Positions 16,607 to 25,507 of a stretch of DNA of 64,000 bases are shown piece after piece. This stretch comes from Bacillus chungangensis (lineage in GTDB: Bacteria; Bacillota; Bacilli; Bacillales; Bacillaceae_C). The stretch spans positions 1-64,000 of the forward strand of contig NZ_JAUSTT010000015.1 of the NCBI RefSeq assembly GCF_030812995.1. The letters run 5' to 3'. Each line of letters opens with the position of its first letter. Position 1 is the stretch's first letter. The notes under the pieces were generated by a model. The model had not been told where the DNA came from. It was given only the letters and a program-made list of their open reading frames with translations, and searched no databases. A program made the position numbers and the translations under genes.

Positions 16607-16636
16607 ATCAACGGACGTTCGCCGTTGATTTTTTTT
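16607..16636 (+). terminator. Intrinsic terminator upstream of the phage late genes
   Basis: ATCAACGG pairs with CCGTTGAT around an ACGTTCG loop, followed by eight T residues. It closes whatever preceded the terminase genes. Confidence 0.85.
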
Positions 16637-16660
16637 CTGTGAAAAAAGAGAATTAGAGTG

Positions 16661-16688
16661 CGGCAGCGATTGCAGCTGTCGTTTTTTT
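16661..16688 (+). terminator. Second terminator-like hairpin before terS
   Basis: CGGCAGC pairs with GCTGTCG (one G-T pair) around a GATTGCA loop, followed by seven T residues. Two terminators in tandem insulate the late operon from upstream transcription. Confidence 0.65.
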
Positions 16689-16900
16689 ATGGGGATTGGT
16701 CTTTATTTAAAAAAAGAGATTTTTTTACGGTTGTCTTACGAATGCCACCATATAGTGAAGGGTAAAAATGATCAGTAAAAAAGTCTCGGTAGCTTGATTC
16801 ATTCACAACCCTATTACAAAAATAGAAGATTAGAAGTGGTCTCACTTCTCACCTTTTACATAACGCAAGCAAAATTTGCCGGAGGTGGTGGTGATGTGAA

Positions 16901-17686
16901 GTGGTCAATTGGAAAAAAATAAGAGAAGAATGGGAAACATCTCAGCTGACGTTAAAAGCATTAGCAGAGAAGCACAATGTGAAGCTGGGAACATTAAAAA
17001 GCAGGAAAAGCCGTGAAAAGTGGTCGAGGGATGCACAGAAAAAAGAATTCCCTCCGAAACAATTAACAGACAAGCAAAAGCTCTTTTGCACTTATTATGT
17101 GAAAAATTTTAATGCGACACAGGCAGCAATCAAGGCTGGATATGCGGTAGATAGTGCCCATGTAACCGGAAATAAATTGTTAAAACATCCGAACGTTTTG
17201 AAAGAAATTAAGCGGATGAAACAAAAGATGACGAATGAACTAGCAGTTAGCGCGATCGATGTGCTCGACAAATATATTAAAATTGCTTTTGCCGATATCA
17301 CCGATTATATGAGCTTCCATCAGAAAGAAGTGCAAGCGATGGATGAGTTTGGTCCGCTAAAGGATAAAGATGGGAAGCCGGTGACGAAGCTTGTGCAATA
17401 CGTTGATATAAAGGAGCCTTCAGCTGTTGATGGTACGATTATTACCGAAATAAAGCAAAATAAATACGGTGTGTCGATTAAGCTTGCCGATAAGATGAAG
17501 GCGCTGGAGAAATTGTCTCTCTATTTCGATCTGTTCCCTGATGCGTTCAAACGAAAAATTGAAGCTGAAAAGTTGAAAATTGCTCATCATAAACTAAACG
17601 ATGAAAAAGCAGACTATGAGGACGATGGATTTCTTCATGCTTTAGACGGGAAGACAGAGGAAGTTTGGAGCGATAGCGATGAATAA
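16901..17686 (+). CDS. terS: Phage terminase small subunit (PBSX XtmA type)
   Basis: A 261-residue DNA-packaging protein. Residues 1-45 form a HTH (WETSQLTLKALAEKHNVKLG, TLKSRKSREKW). Residues about 52-130 match the terminase_2 family (LTDKQKLFCTYYVKNFNATQ, AAIKAGYAVDSAHVTGNKLL). The small subunit recognises the packaging start and recruits the large subunit. The GTG start follows GGAGGTGG at a rather long spacing. It is the first gene of the head module and overlaps terL by eight bases. It most resembles PBSX and skin proteins, whose host elements package host DNA. Confidence 0.88.
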   Translation: MVNWKKIREEWETSQLTLKALAEKHNVKLGTLKSRKSREKWSRDAQKKEFPPKQLTDKQKLFCTYYVKNFNATQAAIKAGYAVDSAHVTGNKLLKHPNVLKEIKRMKQKMTNELAVSAIDVLDKYIKIAFADITDYMSFHQKEVQAMDEFGPLKDKDGKPVTKLVQYVDIKEPSAVDGTIITEIKQNKYGVSIKLADKMKALEKLSLYFDLFPDAFKRKIEAEKLKIAHHKLNDEKADYEDDGFLHALDGKTEEVWSDSDE

Positions 17687-18959
17687 AAAAAGAAAACCTG
17701 CACCATTCAAATTCCGTCTTTTCTCTAAAAAACAGCTGCAAGTATTAACATGGTGGAGGAAGCATTCTCCTGTCAACGATAAAGATGGCATCATTTGCGA
17801 CGGCTCTGTACGAGCGGGCAAGACGATTGTCATGTCGCTCTCTTTTGTGATGTGGGCGATGGAAACTTTTCAAGATGAACATTTCGGGTTGGCTGGAAAA
17901 ACGATCGGCGTGTTTCGCAGAAATGTGGCTGCACCGTTGAAACGGATGCTCATATCCCGCGGCTATCAAGTAAAGGACCAGCGGGCGGATAACATGTTAT
18001 CGATCACATTTCAAGGTACAACAAATCACTTTTACATTTTCGGCGGCAAGGATGAAAGCTCACAAGACCTCATTCAAGGAATGACACTCGCTGGCATGTT
18101 TTTCGATGAAGTGGCGCTCATGCCAGAAAGCTTTGTTTTACAGGCGACAGCCCGCTGCTCAGTAAAAGGGGCCAAATTTTGGTTTAACTGCAACCCTGAA
18201 GGCCCTTATCATTGGTTTAAGGAAAAATGGCTCGATGAAAAAACGGAGAAGCGGCTAATTCATCTTCATTTTACAATGGATGACAACCTTTCATTAGCTG
18301 AAGAGACGAAAAGGCGTTATCGCCGCATGTATAACGGCATCTTCTATCAGCGGTTTATTTTAGGCTTGTGGGTGCTTGCGGAAGGAGTCATTTATGACAT
18401 GTTTGATCAGGAAAAGCATGTTGTTCCAACAATCGAAAGGCCGTATAAAGCCTATTATGTCAGCATTGATTATGGTACGCAAAACCCGACCACTTTCGGG
18501 CTTTGGGGATTGCACAAAGGCATTTGGTACAAAGTGAAGGAGTATCATTACAGCGGCAGGGACAAGAAGCGCCAGAAGACGGATGCAGCATATAGCGATG
18601 ATCTGAAAGCATTTATAAAAGGAATCAATCCGAACGGCATCATTGTTGATCCTTCAGCCGCTTCGTTTATAGCCCAGTTAGAGCAAGATGGTTTTGCCGT
18701 CATCCGTGCCGTCAATGATGTCGAAAACGGTATTCGCAACGTGGCGACTGTACTAAGTGAAGGGAAAATCAAATACAATGACTGCTGCCAGGAAACGTTC
18801 AGAGAGTTTGCGTCCTATATATGGGATACGAAAGCGGCTGAGCGCGGCGAAGATAAGCCTGTCAAACAAAACGATCATCATATGGATAGTGATCGATATT
18901 TCATCAACACCATTGTTTCCAAAAAAGAAAACGTCATAGATAGTGTGGTGATATTATGA
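17679..18959 (+). CDS. terL: Phage terminase large subunit (PBSX XtmB type)
   Basis: A 426-residue packaging motor. Walker A is in CDGSVRAGKTIVMSLS (residues about 41-55) and Walker B in LAGMFFDEVALMPES. The nuclease domain carries acidic residues in YYVSIDYGTQNPTTF, IIVDPSAASF and NDHHMDSDRYFINT. Both activities appear intact: ATP-driven translocation and headful or site-specific cutting at the portal. It overlaps terS at its start and the portal gene by four bases at its end. Confidence 0.93.
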   Translation: MNKKRKPAPFKFRLFSKKQLQVLTWWRKHSPVNDKDGIICDGSVRAGKTIVMSLSFVMWAMETFQDEHFGLAGKTIGVFRRNVAAPLKRMLISRGYQVKDQRADNMLSITFQGTTNHFYIFGGKDESSQDLIQGMTLAGMFFDEVALMPESFVLQATARCSVKGAKFWFNCNPEGPYHWFKEKWLDEKTEKRLIHLHFTMDDNLSLAEETKRRYRRMYNGIFYQRFILGLWVLAEGVIYDMFDQEKHVVPTIERPYKAYYVSIDYGTQNPTTFGLWGLHKGIWYKVKEYHYSGRDKKRQKTDAAYSDDLKAFIKGINPNGIIVDPSAASFIAQLEQDGFAVIRAVNDVENGIRNVATVLSEGKIKYNDCCQETFREFASYIWDTKAAERGEDKPVKQNDHHMDSDRYFINTIVSKKENVIDSVVIL

Positions 18960-20302
18960 GAGAAAAAGTGATTGTCGACAACGTTCATATTGCGAAAAGG
19001 GAAGAGCCGAAAAGCAAACAGCTGCAAGCGGACGCCTTTTCGAACCTGTATATGGAAAAAGGGCTTGTCAGGCCTCTATATTCTTTAGAGTCTTTGTTAA
19101 GGATGAGAGAAGAAAATCCCATTCATGGTGCTTGTATCGATGCAAAGGTTGCCGATATCGCCGGAATGGGATTTTATTTTGCCCCTGAAGAGGAAATTGC
19201 GCAGCCAAATCAAGCACAGTATCAAATGTTAAAGGAATTCACGCGTCGTGCAAATGATGATATGACCTTTTTAGAATTGCTGCGCGCTTTTTGGGATGAC
19301 TATGAAACACTTGGATGGGGCATCATCGAAATCGTTCGCTATGGCGATGGGACACCTGCTGAATTGTATCATGTACCAGGACATACAGTGAGGGCGCACC
19401 GCGATGGCATTCGCTTTGCTCTGCATGTGGATGGTACATATCGCTGGTTTAAGCGCATCGGCACTGAGCAGCATTTTGATATGGAAACAGGTGAGCCTGT
19501 TCAGCATGTGTCAGATGAGCAGGCTGCTGGCGAAGTATTGGTTATCCGCAAGTACAATAGCCGCTCAAGCTTTTATGGTGTCCCTGACTATGTGACGGCG
19601 CTTGGCACGATTGCCGGTTCGCAGGCAGTAAGGGATTATAACTTAGAATTTTTCAGCGGCAAAACAATACCTGATACCGTATTAACGTTAGAAGGCGTTG
19701 ATGGCGTATCTGATAAAGTGTCTGCTGAATTAAAAGCATTTTTCAGCTCTTCAGTCAAAGGACAGCACCATAAGCTCGCGATTTTGCCTTTGAGAGGGAA
19801 TACGTCCAGTCCCGTCAAGGCTAATTTTCAAAAAATAACGCCAGACGTAAAAGAAGCATCCTTCCGTTTATATCGCCATGATAATGCGATTGAAATTTGT
19901 GTTGCGCATCGTGTGCCGCCATATCGCATTGGCTGGCCGATTGTCGGGGGACTGGGAGGCAGTACAGCTGGGGAGATGAACGAAATTTACAAACGATCTG
20001 TCATCGAGCCTGGGCAGGAAATATTAGAGGATCGCTTAAATCAGCAGTTGTTTTCATTGTTTCACGATCGATTAGATTGGAAATTCGAGCTGAATGAAAT
20101 TGATCTCGATGATGACGACAAAAAGCTGGAATACAATGTGAAAGGCGTTGCGAGCGGCCTCTTGTCGCCAAATGAAGCGCGGGCAAATATTGGCTATGAG
20201 CGCTACCCTGAAGGTGATCTATTTTACATGCCATCCTCCTTTCAACGAACAGGAAAAGATGTTGTGATTAAGCATGATGCAAATAACAGCGATGATGATT
20301 AG
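18956..20302 (+). CDS. Phage portal protein (PBSX/skin XkdE-YqbA type)
   Basis: A 448-residue portal that forms the dodecameric ring at the capsid vertex through which DNA passes. The family blocks are visible in LESLLRMREENPIHGACIDA, FWDDYETLGWGIIEIVRYGD, GVPDYVTALG and AHRVPPYRIG. The C-terminus (VASGLLSPNEARANIGYE) has the usual portal helix. Its start overlaps the terminase stop. Confidence 0.9.
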   Translation: MREKVIVDNVHIAKREEPKSKQLQADAFSNLYMEKGLVRPLYSLESLLRMREENPIHGACIDAKVADIAGMGFYFAPEEEIAQPNQAQYQMLKEFTRRANDDMTFLELLRAFWDDYETLGWGIIEIVRYGDGTPAELYHVPGHTVRAHRDGIRFALHVDGTYRWFKRIGTEQHFDMETGEPVQHVSDEQAAGEVLVIRKYNSRSSFYGVPDYVTALGTIAGSQAVRDYNLEFFSGKTIPDTVLTLEGVDGVSDKVSAELKAFFSSSVKGQHHKLAILPLRGNTSSPVKANFQKITPDVKEASFRLYRHDNAIEICVAHRVPPYRIGWPIVGGLGGSTAGEMNEIYKRSVIEPGQEILEDRLNQQLFSLFHDRLDWKFELNEIDLDDDDKKLEYNVKGVASGLLSPNEARANIGYERYPEGDLFYMPSSFQRTGKDVVIKHDANNSDDD

Positions 20303-20323
20303 CTTTTAAAGGAGGTGATCGTG

Positions 20324-21379
20324 ATGGCAATAGAACTAAGGAATGTCCAGATTAGTCATATTTCGCTCGTTGACAAAGGTGCAAATGGCCGCACTTTTGC
20401 CATTATAAAAGCGGAAGGAGATCCAACGATAGAAAAGCAAGTTTCTATCTTGAAGCACGATGAAGAGAAACGGCTCGTCACTGGTGTTGTTTACGAACCC
20501 AATGTTCCCGACAGCCATGGAGAATTCATGACCGCAGATGAAATCGAGAAGACAGCGCATCAGTTTATGAAAGATGCCCGCAATGTAGACTTAGCCCATA
20601 ATTTTGCCAGCGGGTATGGCGAGGTAATCGAGTCATACGTTGCGAAATCGGATCATTATGTCGGAAACCAGCTCGTAAAAAAGGGCTCATGGGTCGCTTC
20701 CGTTTATGTCATCGATGATGATGCTTGGCATCGGATTAAAAAAGGGGAAATCACCTCTTTTAGCATGGGGGGCTTTGGTGAACGCGTCGTGAAAAGCGAG
20801 GAAGAACAGAAAAGCATTGTCGCTGCTATTGTAGAAGGAATCAAGAAAGTTCTTTCCACTTCAAAAAGCGAGGAAGATGATGCTGACAATGTATCTTCTG
20901 CTTGCAGGGAGGAGTTCGCTGCATTTGCAGCTATTTATAATGAAGAGCTGTCTTCTAAAGCTCCGAACTTCGACCGTCTCGTTACAGCTGCTCAGAAGAT
21001 GGAGGCGGCATTTCTGGAGATCGAAAAGCACGGAGCATTACCGAAACAGGATGAGGAAAAACGTAAAAATGCCATTAAAAAAACAGCATTAGAGGAGGTA
21101 ATCGCTTTGACAGAGGAACAATTGCAAGCAGTTATTAGAGAGGCGCTCGAACCAATTCAGGAGCGCTTAACAATGCTTGAAGATAAAATAGGCGCACCAG
21201 ATGAAACAGAAGAGATTAAAAAAGAACATCTCACGGCCGCATTACGAGCTGTGATGAAAGCAGAAATGGCGCCAATTAACGAGCGCATCGAGCGTATGGA
21301 GAGATTAAAAGGCATTAAAAAATCAATGTATACATCAGGAGAAGGCCAAGAAACATCCGTATGGTCTGGATTACTGTAA
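20324..21379 (+). CDS. XkdF-type phage head maturation protease/scaffold
   Basis: A 351-residue protein. Start ATG 20324 has seven-base spacing from AAGGAGGT; two GTG codons upstream overlap that site. Residues about 1-175 match the XkdF family of putative phage serine proteases (ISHISLVDKGANGRTFAI, VPDSHGEFMTADEIEKTAHQ, DLAHNF, SFSMGGFGERV), with a probable catalytic Ser in SFSMGG. Residues about 180-351 are acidic and helical (EELSSKAPNFDRLVTAAQKM, AVIREALEPIQERLTMLED), as expected for a scaffold that is removed during head maturation. Placement between portal and capsid supports this. Confidence 0.85.
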   Translation: MAIELRNVQISHISLVDKGANGRTFAIIKAEGDPTIEKQVSILKHDEEKRLVTGVVYEPNVPDSHGEFMTADEIEKTAHQFMKDARNVDLAHNFASGYGEVIESYVAKSDHYVGNQLVKKGSWVASVYVIDDDAWHRIKKGEITSFSMGGFGERVVKSEEEQKSIVAAIVEGIKKVLSTSKSEEDDADNVSSACREEFAAFAAIYNEELSSKAPNFDRLVTAAQKMEAAFLEIEKHGALPKQDEEKRKNAIKKTALEEVIALTEEQLQAVIREALEPIQERLTMLEDKIGAPDETEEIKKEHLTAALRAVMKAEMAPINERIERMERLKGIKKSMYTSGEGQETSVWSGLL

Positions 21380-21397
21380 AGAAGGAGGAAGAACGTG

Positions 21398-22360
21398 ATG
21401 GCAAAGACGAATCAAGAAATATTAAAAACGATCACAACTGGTGATTTGAAATCCCCTGGGGCAGGCTACTTGAATCCATATCAAGCCGATAAATTTTTGC
21501 GAATGGCATATGAAGCGACGCCATTTAACAAGTTGCATCGCAAAGTCAAACGTACGCAGAAAAAAGGTGAAATTGATAAAATCGCGATTGGCGGCCGTTT
21601 GCTGCGAAAGAAAACGGAAAACACCGATGATGGATACCGTGCTGATGTTCAAACAGCAAAAATTGAATATAGTACGGTTCCAATCCGTTTGCCTTGGGAA
21701 ATCACCGAGGAAACGCTGCGGGAAAATATTGAGGGGGAAAACTTTGAAGATGTTGTCATGGAAATGATGACAACGCAATTTGGCATCGATATTGAAGATT
21801 TACATTGGAATGGCGACACAGATTCAAGTGATCCGTTTATTTCCATTAATGACGGATGGCGGAAGAAAATCTTGGCACCAGGGTCGGGCGCTCATCTAAT
21901 TGATATGAATGCTTCCCCATATCATGGTGTTGGCTTCGGAAAAACAGTACTATTCGGCGCTGTCAATGCGCTGCCAAATAAATATCGCGGCCAGAACTTG
22001 CGGTGGTTGATGTCGCCATTAAATCGCATGAAATACATTGAATATATGACACATCGTGCGACTGGCGCTGGTGACAACGCCCTGCTGGCAGCCGGCGCCC
22101 AAGTAAATACGCCGCTTGGCTATGAAATTGTGGAAATTCCGCAAATGCCAGATGATATGATCGTTTTATCCGACCCGCAAAACTTTATTGCGGTAAATAC
22201 GTATGATATTCGGATTCGAAAAACAACCGAAGGCAGAGAAGCCATTATGGAGGATAAACGTTTTTACGTTGTCCATGTCGATGACGATGTGATCATTCAA
22301 GAAATGGATGCAATAGCAGTCATTAAAAACGTCGATACAAGTCAATTAGAAACAGTATAG
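21398..22360 (+). CDS. Phage major capsid protein (skin YqbE-like, HK97-type fold)
   Basis: A 320-residue structural protein, just downstream of the protease/scaffold. It begins MAKTNQEILKTITTGDLKSP and has the N-arm, a long helix region around VVMEMMTTQFGIDIEDLHW and a C-terminal A-domain (DDMIVLSDPQNFIAVNTYDI). Both GTG 21395 and ATG 21398 are possible; the ATG is chosen. Several hundred copies would make the procapsid. Order and neighbours match the skin element (portal, protease, capsid, YqbF). Confidence 0.85.
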   Translation: MAKTNQEILKTITTGDLKSPGAGYLNPYQADKFLRMAYEATPFNKLHRKVKRTQKKGEIDKIAIGGRLLRKKTENTDDGYRADVQTAKIEYSTVPIRLPWEITEETLRENIEGENFEDVVMEMMTTQFGIDIEDLHWNGDTDSSDPFISINDGWRKKILAPGSGAHLIDMNASPYHGVGFGKTVLFGAVNALPNKYRGQNLRWLMSPLNRMKYIEYMTHRATGAGDNALLAAGAQVNTPLGYEIVEIPQMPDDMIVLSDPQNFIAVNTYDIRIRKTTEGREAIMEDKRFYVVHVDDDVIIQEMDAIAVIKNVDTSQLETV

Positions 22361-22373
22361 GGAGCAAAGGAAG

Positions 22374-22649
22374 ATGCAAAAGTTAAAACTAACGAAAATA
22401 GGCAGCTATAACGGAATTAAAAAAGGTCAGGTCGTAGAATTAGAAAAAGAAGCCGCGGCTTTTTTATTAGCTACTCATTATTTTGAACTTGCCGATAAAG
22501 ACGAAGCAATTACAGGCTCTTTTACAGAGACGGATGCAATAACAAGTAATGAAGGGAAAAAAATAAAGAAACAAAAATCTCGCACCGCCGCTAAACAGAC
22601 AGCAAAGAAATTGCAAGCCGAGAACAAGGAAGATTCATCATGTATATAA
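22374..22649 (+). CDS. YqbF-like small phage head-region protein
   Basis: A 91-residue protein. The N-terminal 45 residues (KLKLTKIGSYNGIKKGQVVE) look like the YqbF/HeH-like domain found right after the capsid gene in skin-type elements. The remainder is Lys-rich and probably disordered (KKIKKQKSRTAAKQTAKKLQ). It overlaps the next gene by ten bases. Confidence 0.65.
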   Translation: MQKLKLTKIGSYNGIKKGQVVELEKEAAAFLLATHYFELADKDEAITGSFTETDAITSNEGKKIKKQKSRTAAKQTAKKLQAENKEDSSCI

Positions 22650-23182
22650 CGGCAGTGGAACTGAGAAGCCGAATCAAGTCTGATCTGCCAGATGAAGTTT
22701 TCGAACAAGTCATTGCGGAATCGACGGCCATGATTCACGCCTATTTAGGCTGTAAACCTGCCAATCCAATGACGGAAACGATGAAGGTTGACCGTAAGGC
22801 ATGGCTCACATTTGAGCCTGCTTCCATTATCAGTATAAGAGATACGCGAAAAAACGTCGTAGTTCATCCAAGTAGATACGAGTTCATTTATCGCATCGTG
22901 GAAGGGCTTCGACCAGGGCGATATGAAATTGCATATGAAATCAAGCATTTTGAGGATATGATGGCTGTCATTCGCGGCGTCTGTGCAGACTTGTCCGCCT
23001 TTTTTATCATGCAAAACAACGAGACTGCAGACGGAGTCGATCTGAAGAGCGAGAAGATAGGAGACTATCAATATGTCCGTGGCTCGGTATATGAGGATGT
23101 CGATAGTAAAAGGGTGTTCGTGCGAACGACACTTGATAGATTGAGCAGTTATATTGGTGTGAAAGCGGCTGTTGCCCTATGA
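22640..23182 (+). CDS. YqbG-like head-tail adaptor protein
   Basis: A 180-residue protein in the position of skin yqbG and PBSX xkdG-H linkers. The N-terminal part (ITAVELRSRIKSDLPDEVFE, VIAESTAMIHAYLGCKP) is helical like gp6-type adaptors that sit under the portal. It overlaps its neighbours at both ends (ten and four bases), indicating translational coupling. Assignment rests on gene order and partial family resemblance. Confidence 0.72.
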   Translation: MYITAVELRSRIKSDLPDEVFEQVIAESTAMIHAYLGCKPANPMTETMKVDRKAWLTFEPASIISIRDTRKNVVVHPSRYEFIYRIVEGLRPGRYEIAYEIKHFEDMMAVIRGVCADLSAFFIMQNNETADGVDLKSEKIGDYQYVRGSVYEDVDSKRVFVRTTLDRLSSYIGVKAAVAL

Positions 23183-23529
23183 GTTTCCAACGCTTGCTAA
23201 ATGAGACAATGGCGATAGTCCGAAAAAAACGAGTGAAGAATCCTGTTGGAGGATGGACAGAAACTGACATGCAAATCGCTGCAGACACTCCTTGCCGTCT
23301 ATCAAGCGTCAGCTCTGCCCGCGTCGGTAATCAACAAAAAATTGAACAGCAAAGAGAAAACTACGAAGCCGATCATGTGATCTTTTGTTTACCTGATGTA
23401 GATATTCAAGAAGGGGATCAAGTGGCGATTCGCGATCAGTTATTTGAAGTAACTGGTTGGTTCGAACCTTCACTTAAACGCCATCATCTTGAAATTCCAG
23501 TGCTGCGAAAGAGGAGGGATGAAGCATGA
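23179..23529 (+). CDS. XkdH/YqbH-like head completion (stopper) protein
   Basis: A 116-residue protein with the beta-rich pattern of head closure proteins (QEGDQVAIRDQLFEVTGWFE). It lies in the usual slot between the adaptor and the gp10-like tail-completion protein and overlaps both by four bases. Confidence 0.7.
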   Translation: MSFQRLLNETMAIVRKKRVKNPVGGWTETDMQIAADTPCRLSSVSSARVGNQQKIEQQRENYEADHVIFCLPDVDIQEGDQVAIRDQLFEVTGWFEPSLKRHHLEIPVLRKRRDEA

Positions 23530-23912
23530 GCTTCCATATCACATATAAAAATGATATTTCAAAAGCCATCAATGGGATCAAAGAAGAAATGGAGGAAAGG
23601 CTCAAAAAAGCATCTATCCATTTTGTAAAGGAAACACAGAAGAAACTATCACGGGAACATTCTGGAAGTAAAACGCAAAGAGCTACAGCAGGAGAAGCGA
23701 CGGCAGCTCAATTCGAAGCACTTAAAAGCAGCATGCAATATCAGATAAACGATGACGAAGAGCAGCTCATCAGTGCGATCGGAACAGATAGCGAAATTGC
23801 TCCATCTGTAGAATATGGAACGAGCAGCATGGCTGCCCGCCCTTTTTTTCATCCTGTGAAAGAAGAGCAGTTGCAGACAATAAAAGACTTGCTTGCTGGT
23901 AAGAAAACATGA
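23526..23912 (+). CDS. XkdI/YqbI-like protein, HK97 gp10 family
   Basis: A 128-residue head-tail joining protein. The N-terminal helix (EEMEERLKKASIHFVKETQK) and the end (APSVEYGTSSMAARPFFHPV) match the HK97 gp10-like family, whose signature is an EYGT..MAARPF stretch near the C-terminus. It probably completes the tail end that docks onto the head. Confidence 0.82.
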   Translation: MSFHITYKNDISKAINGIKEEMEERLKKASIHFVKETQKKLSREHSGSKTQRATAGEATAAQFEALKSSMQYQINDDEEQLISAIGTDSEIAPSVEYGTSSMAARPFFHPVKEEQLQTIKDLLAGKKT

Positions 23913-24316
23913 TCAACGTCTTAAGTAAATTAAATGAGCTGATCACAACGGATGAGCATGTCCAATCCCATTTCGACGTTCCTGTTGCAGAAAGGATCGC
24001 GTTTGGTGCTGCTCCAGAAGCGTTCGCCATGCCCTATATCATACTCGGCACACAATCAAACGTTCAGGAAGATCCTGGCATTAACGATCGAATGATCTAT
24101 CACGTTGATGTATATGTAGATAGAGGCGATATCGTACTGGCAGACTGGATTGTAAAGAGCATTGAAAAAGCGCTGCATTTTAAAAGATTGCAAGCAATAG
24201 GAATTGGTATTTTTCGCGAAAGTAAAGTTGTCATACCTGATAACCCAGGCATCGTGCACATTCATATGAAATTTTTGGTTCGTCACTTTAGAACGGACCT
24301 TTTTTCACACATCTAA
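23909..24316 (+). CDS. XkdJ/YqbJ-like tail terminator protein
   Basis: A 135-residue protein starting MINVLSKLNELITTDEHVQS with the alpha-beta pattern of tail terminator (gpU/gp17-like) proteins (INDRMIYHVDVYVDRGD). It would cap the tail tube. Its last codons and stop (TCA CAC ATC TAA) coincide with the left end of the repeat element at 24307, so the natural C-terminus may have been replaced. Confidence 0.72.
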   Translation: MINVLSKLNELITTDEHVQSHFDVPVAERIAFGAAPEAFAMPYIILGTQSNVQEDPGINDRMIYHVDVYVDRGDIVLADWIVKSIEKALHFKRLQAIGIGIFRESKVVIPDNPGIVHIHMKFLVRHFRTDLFSHI

Positions 24317-24560
24317 CTACTCTAGAGGTAAGTGATGGGAAGTGAGAAACGGGAAGAGAGGACTTTGATCTTATCTCTTCCTTTTGTTTTAATCAATGTC
24401 TGGTTGTTTCGGGCCGGCAGGATAAGGAAAGCTTCTTGAATCAGCATCGCACGAAGAAAAAGCGGTTTTCTTTTTCGAGGACGCCTGCGATCTTAGTCTT
24501 TGTTCTACTTCTTATCAGTGGAGAATGAGAGGAAACCCCACTGATAGAAGTACACTTTAT
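24307..24560 (+). mobile_element. Modular IS200/IS605-like repeat, copy B (one internal module)
   Basis: This is inserted between the tail terminator and tail tube genes, inside the phage late operon. It begins CACACATCTAACTACTCTAG, shares the core GTTTCGGGCCGGCAGGA, contains one module (AAGGAAAGCTTCTTGAATCA ... TTTTCTTTTTCGAGGA), then TGCGATCTTAGTCTTTGTTC, a 3' hairpin (CAGTGGAGA / CCCCACTG) and ends CACTTTAT. Its left part matches copy C more than copies A and D. Confidence 0.75.
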
Positions 24561-24578
24561 TTGAGGAGGGATTTTTTT

Positions 24579-25502
24579 ATGGCATATCAAATGCTGACAG
24601 GGATTACAAAAGATACACCTAAAAACTTAGCGATTGGGCCAGGAATGGTGATGATTGATTTTTCATCTCCTGATCCTGGCAAATGGGGTACATCCCTTGG
24701 AGCGACTAAAGGCGGCAATAAATTTAACTTAGAAACAGAATGGCATGTTGCAGAACCTGATGGCTTGTTAGGTCCTGTGCTTGGGATGCGGTGGTTGACA
24801 AAGATGGTTCCATCTATTGAAGTGAATTTGATGGAAATGACAAAAGAGTCGTTTATGGCTGCACTTCCTGGTTCCGTCTTCAAGACTTGTCCAGATGGAA
24901 AATATGAAGTTGTAGGACATGAAGGAGAGGTATTTCCATCGCAATTTAGAAATGTTGCGTTGATTGGCAATATTACCGGGAAAAAAGAGCCTGTTATTAT
25001 TGGAATTCGAAATGCAATGGCTGTTGATCCAGTAGAAATCAATATGGGAACAGGGAAGGAAGACGTTGTCTTAAAAGTAAAATTTGTTGGCCACTTTGCC
25101 CCTGAAAATCCTTACGATGTCCCTTATTGCATTTATTATCCGCTTGAGGAGTTGGCTGGATTTGAAGGTGCGCCTGATCCATGTGGATGTACTAAACAAG
25201 ATGAGATAGGTGATCTTGATGATTACAGACTAGATGGCGCCATCATTGCACCTGAAGCAGACCCACCTGAGGGTAATTATCATGGAACACAAAGTATCAA
25301 ACTGATAACAACTGAGCCAAATTCAAAAATTTACTATGTGTTAAACGATAAACCGGGAGAGGCTGGTCCTACACTAACAAGTAGTGTTTACACAAAGCCA
25401 ATCTCTTTATCAGAATCGAAAGTGATTTCTACTGTCATTGTAACGAATGACAATAGACGTTCCCCTGTTTACGAATTTAATTATATTATTGGCAAGGAGT
25501 GA
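24579..25502 (+). CDS. Phage tail tube protein with C-terminal Ig-like domain
   Basis: A 307-residue major tail protein. ATG 24579 follows GAGGAGGG; the longer open frame runs back into the repeat element and is rejected. Residues about 1-205 form the tube domain (LAIGPGMVMIDFSSPDPGKW, GKKEPVIIGIRNAM). Residues about 225-307 (GNYHGTQSIKLITTEPNSKI) resemble a chitobiase/beta-hexosaminidase C-terminal Ig-like domain, a decoration common on siphovirus tubes. The absence of a sheath gene next to it marks this tail as non-contractile, unlike PBSX. Confidence 0.75.
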   Translation: MAYQMLTGITKDTPKNLAIGPGMVMIDFSSPDPGKWGTSLGATKGGNKFNLETEWHVAEPDGLLGPVLGMRWLTKMVPSIEVNLMEMTKESFMAALPGSVFKTCPDGKYEVVGHEGEVFPSQFRNVALIGNITGKKEPVIIGIRNAMAVDPVEINMGTGKEDVVLKVKFVGHFAPENPYDVPYCIYYPLEELAGFEGAPDPCGCTKQDEIGDLDDYRLDGAIIAPEADPPEGNYHGTQSIKLITTEPNSKIYYVLNDKPGEAGPTLTSSVYTKPISLSESKVISTVIVTNDNRRSPVYEFNYIIGKE

Positions 25503-25507
25503 TTTTT

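Noticed and set aside
16661-16712. Resemblance of SAAAIAAVVFLWG to the holin N-terminus, as a holin remnant
   Set aside because: The same bases form a good intrinsic terminator, and the similarity is limited to a few Ala codons.
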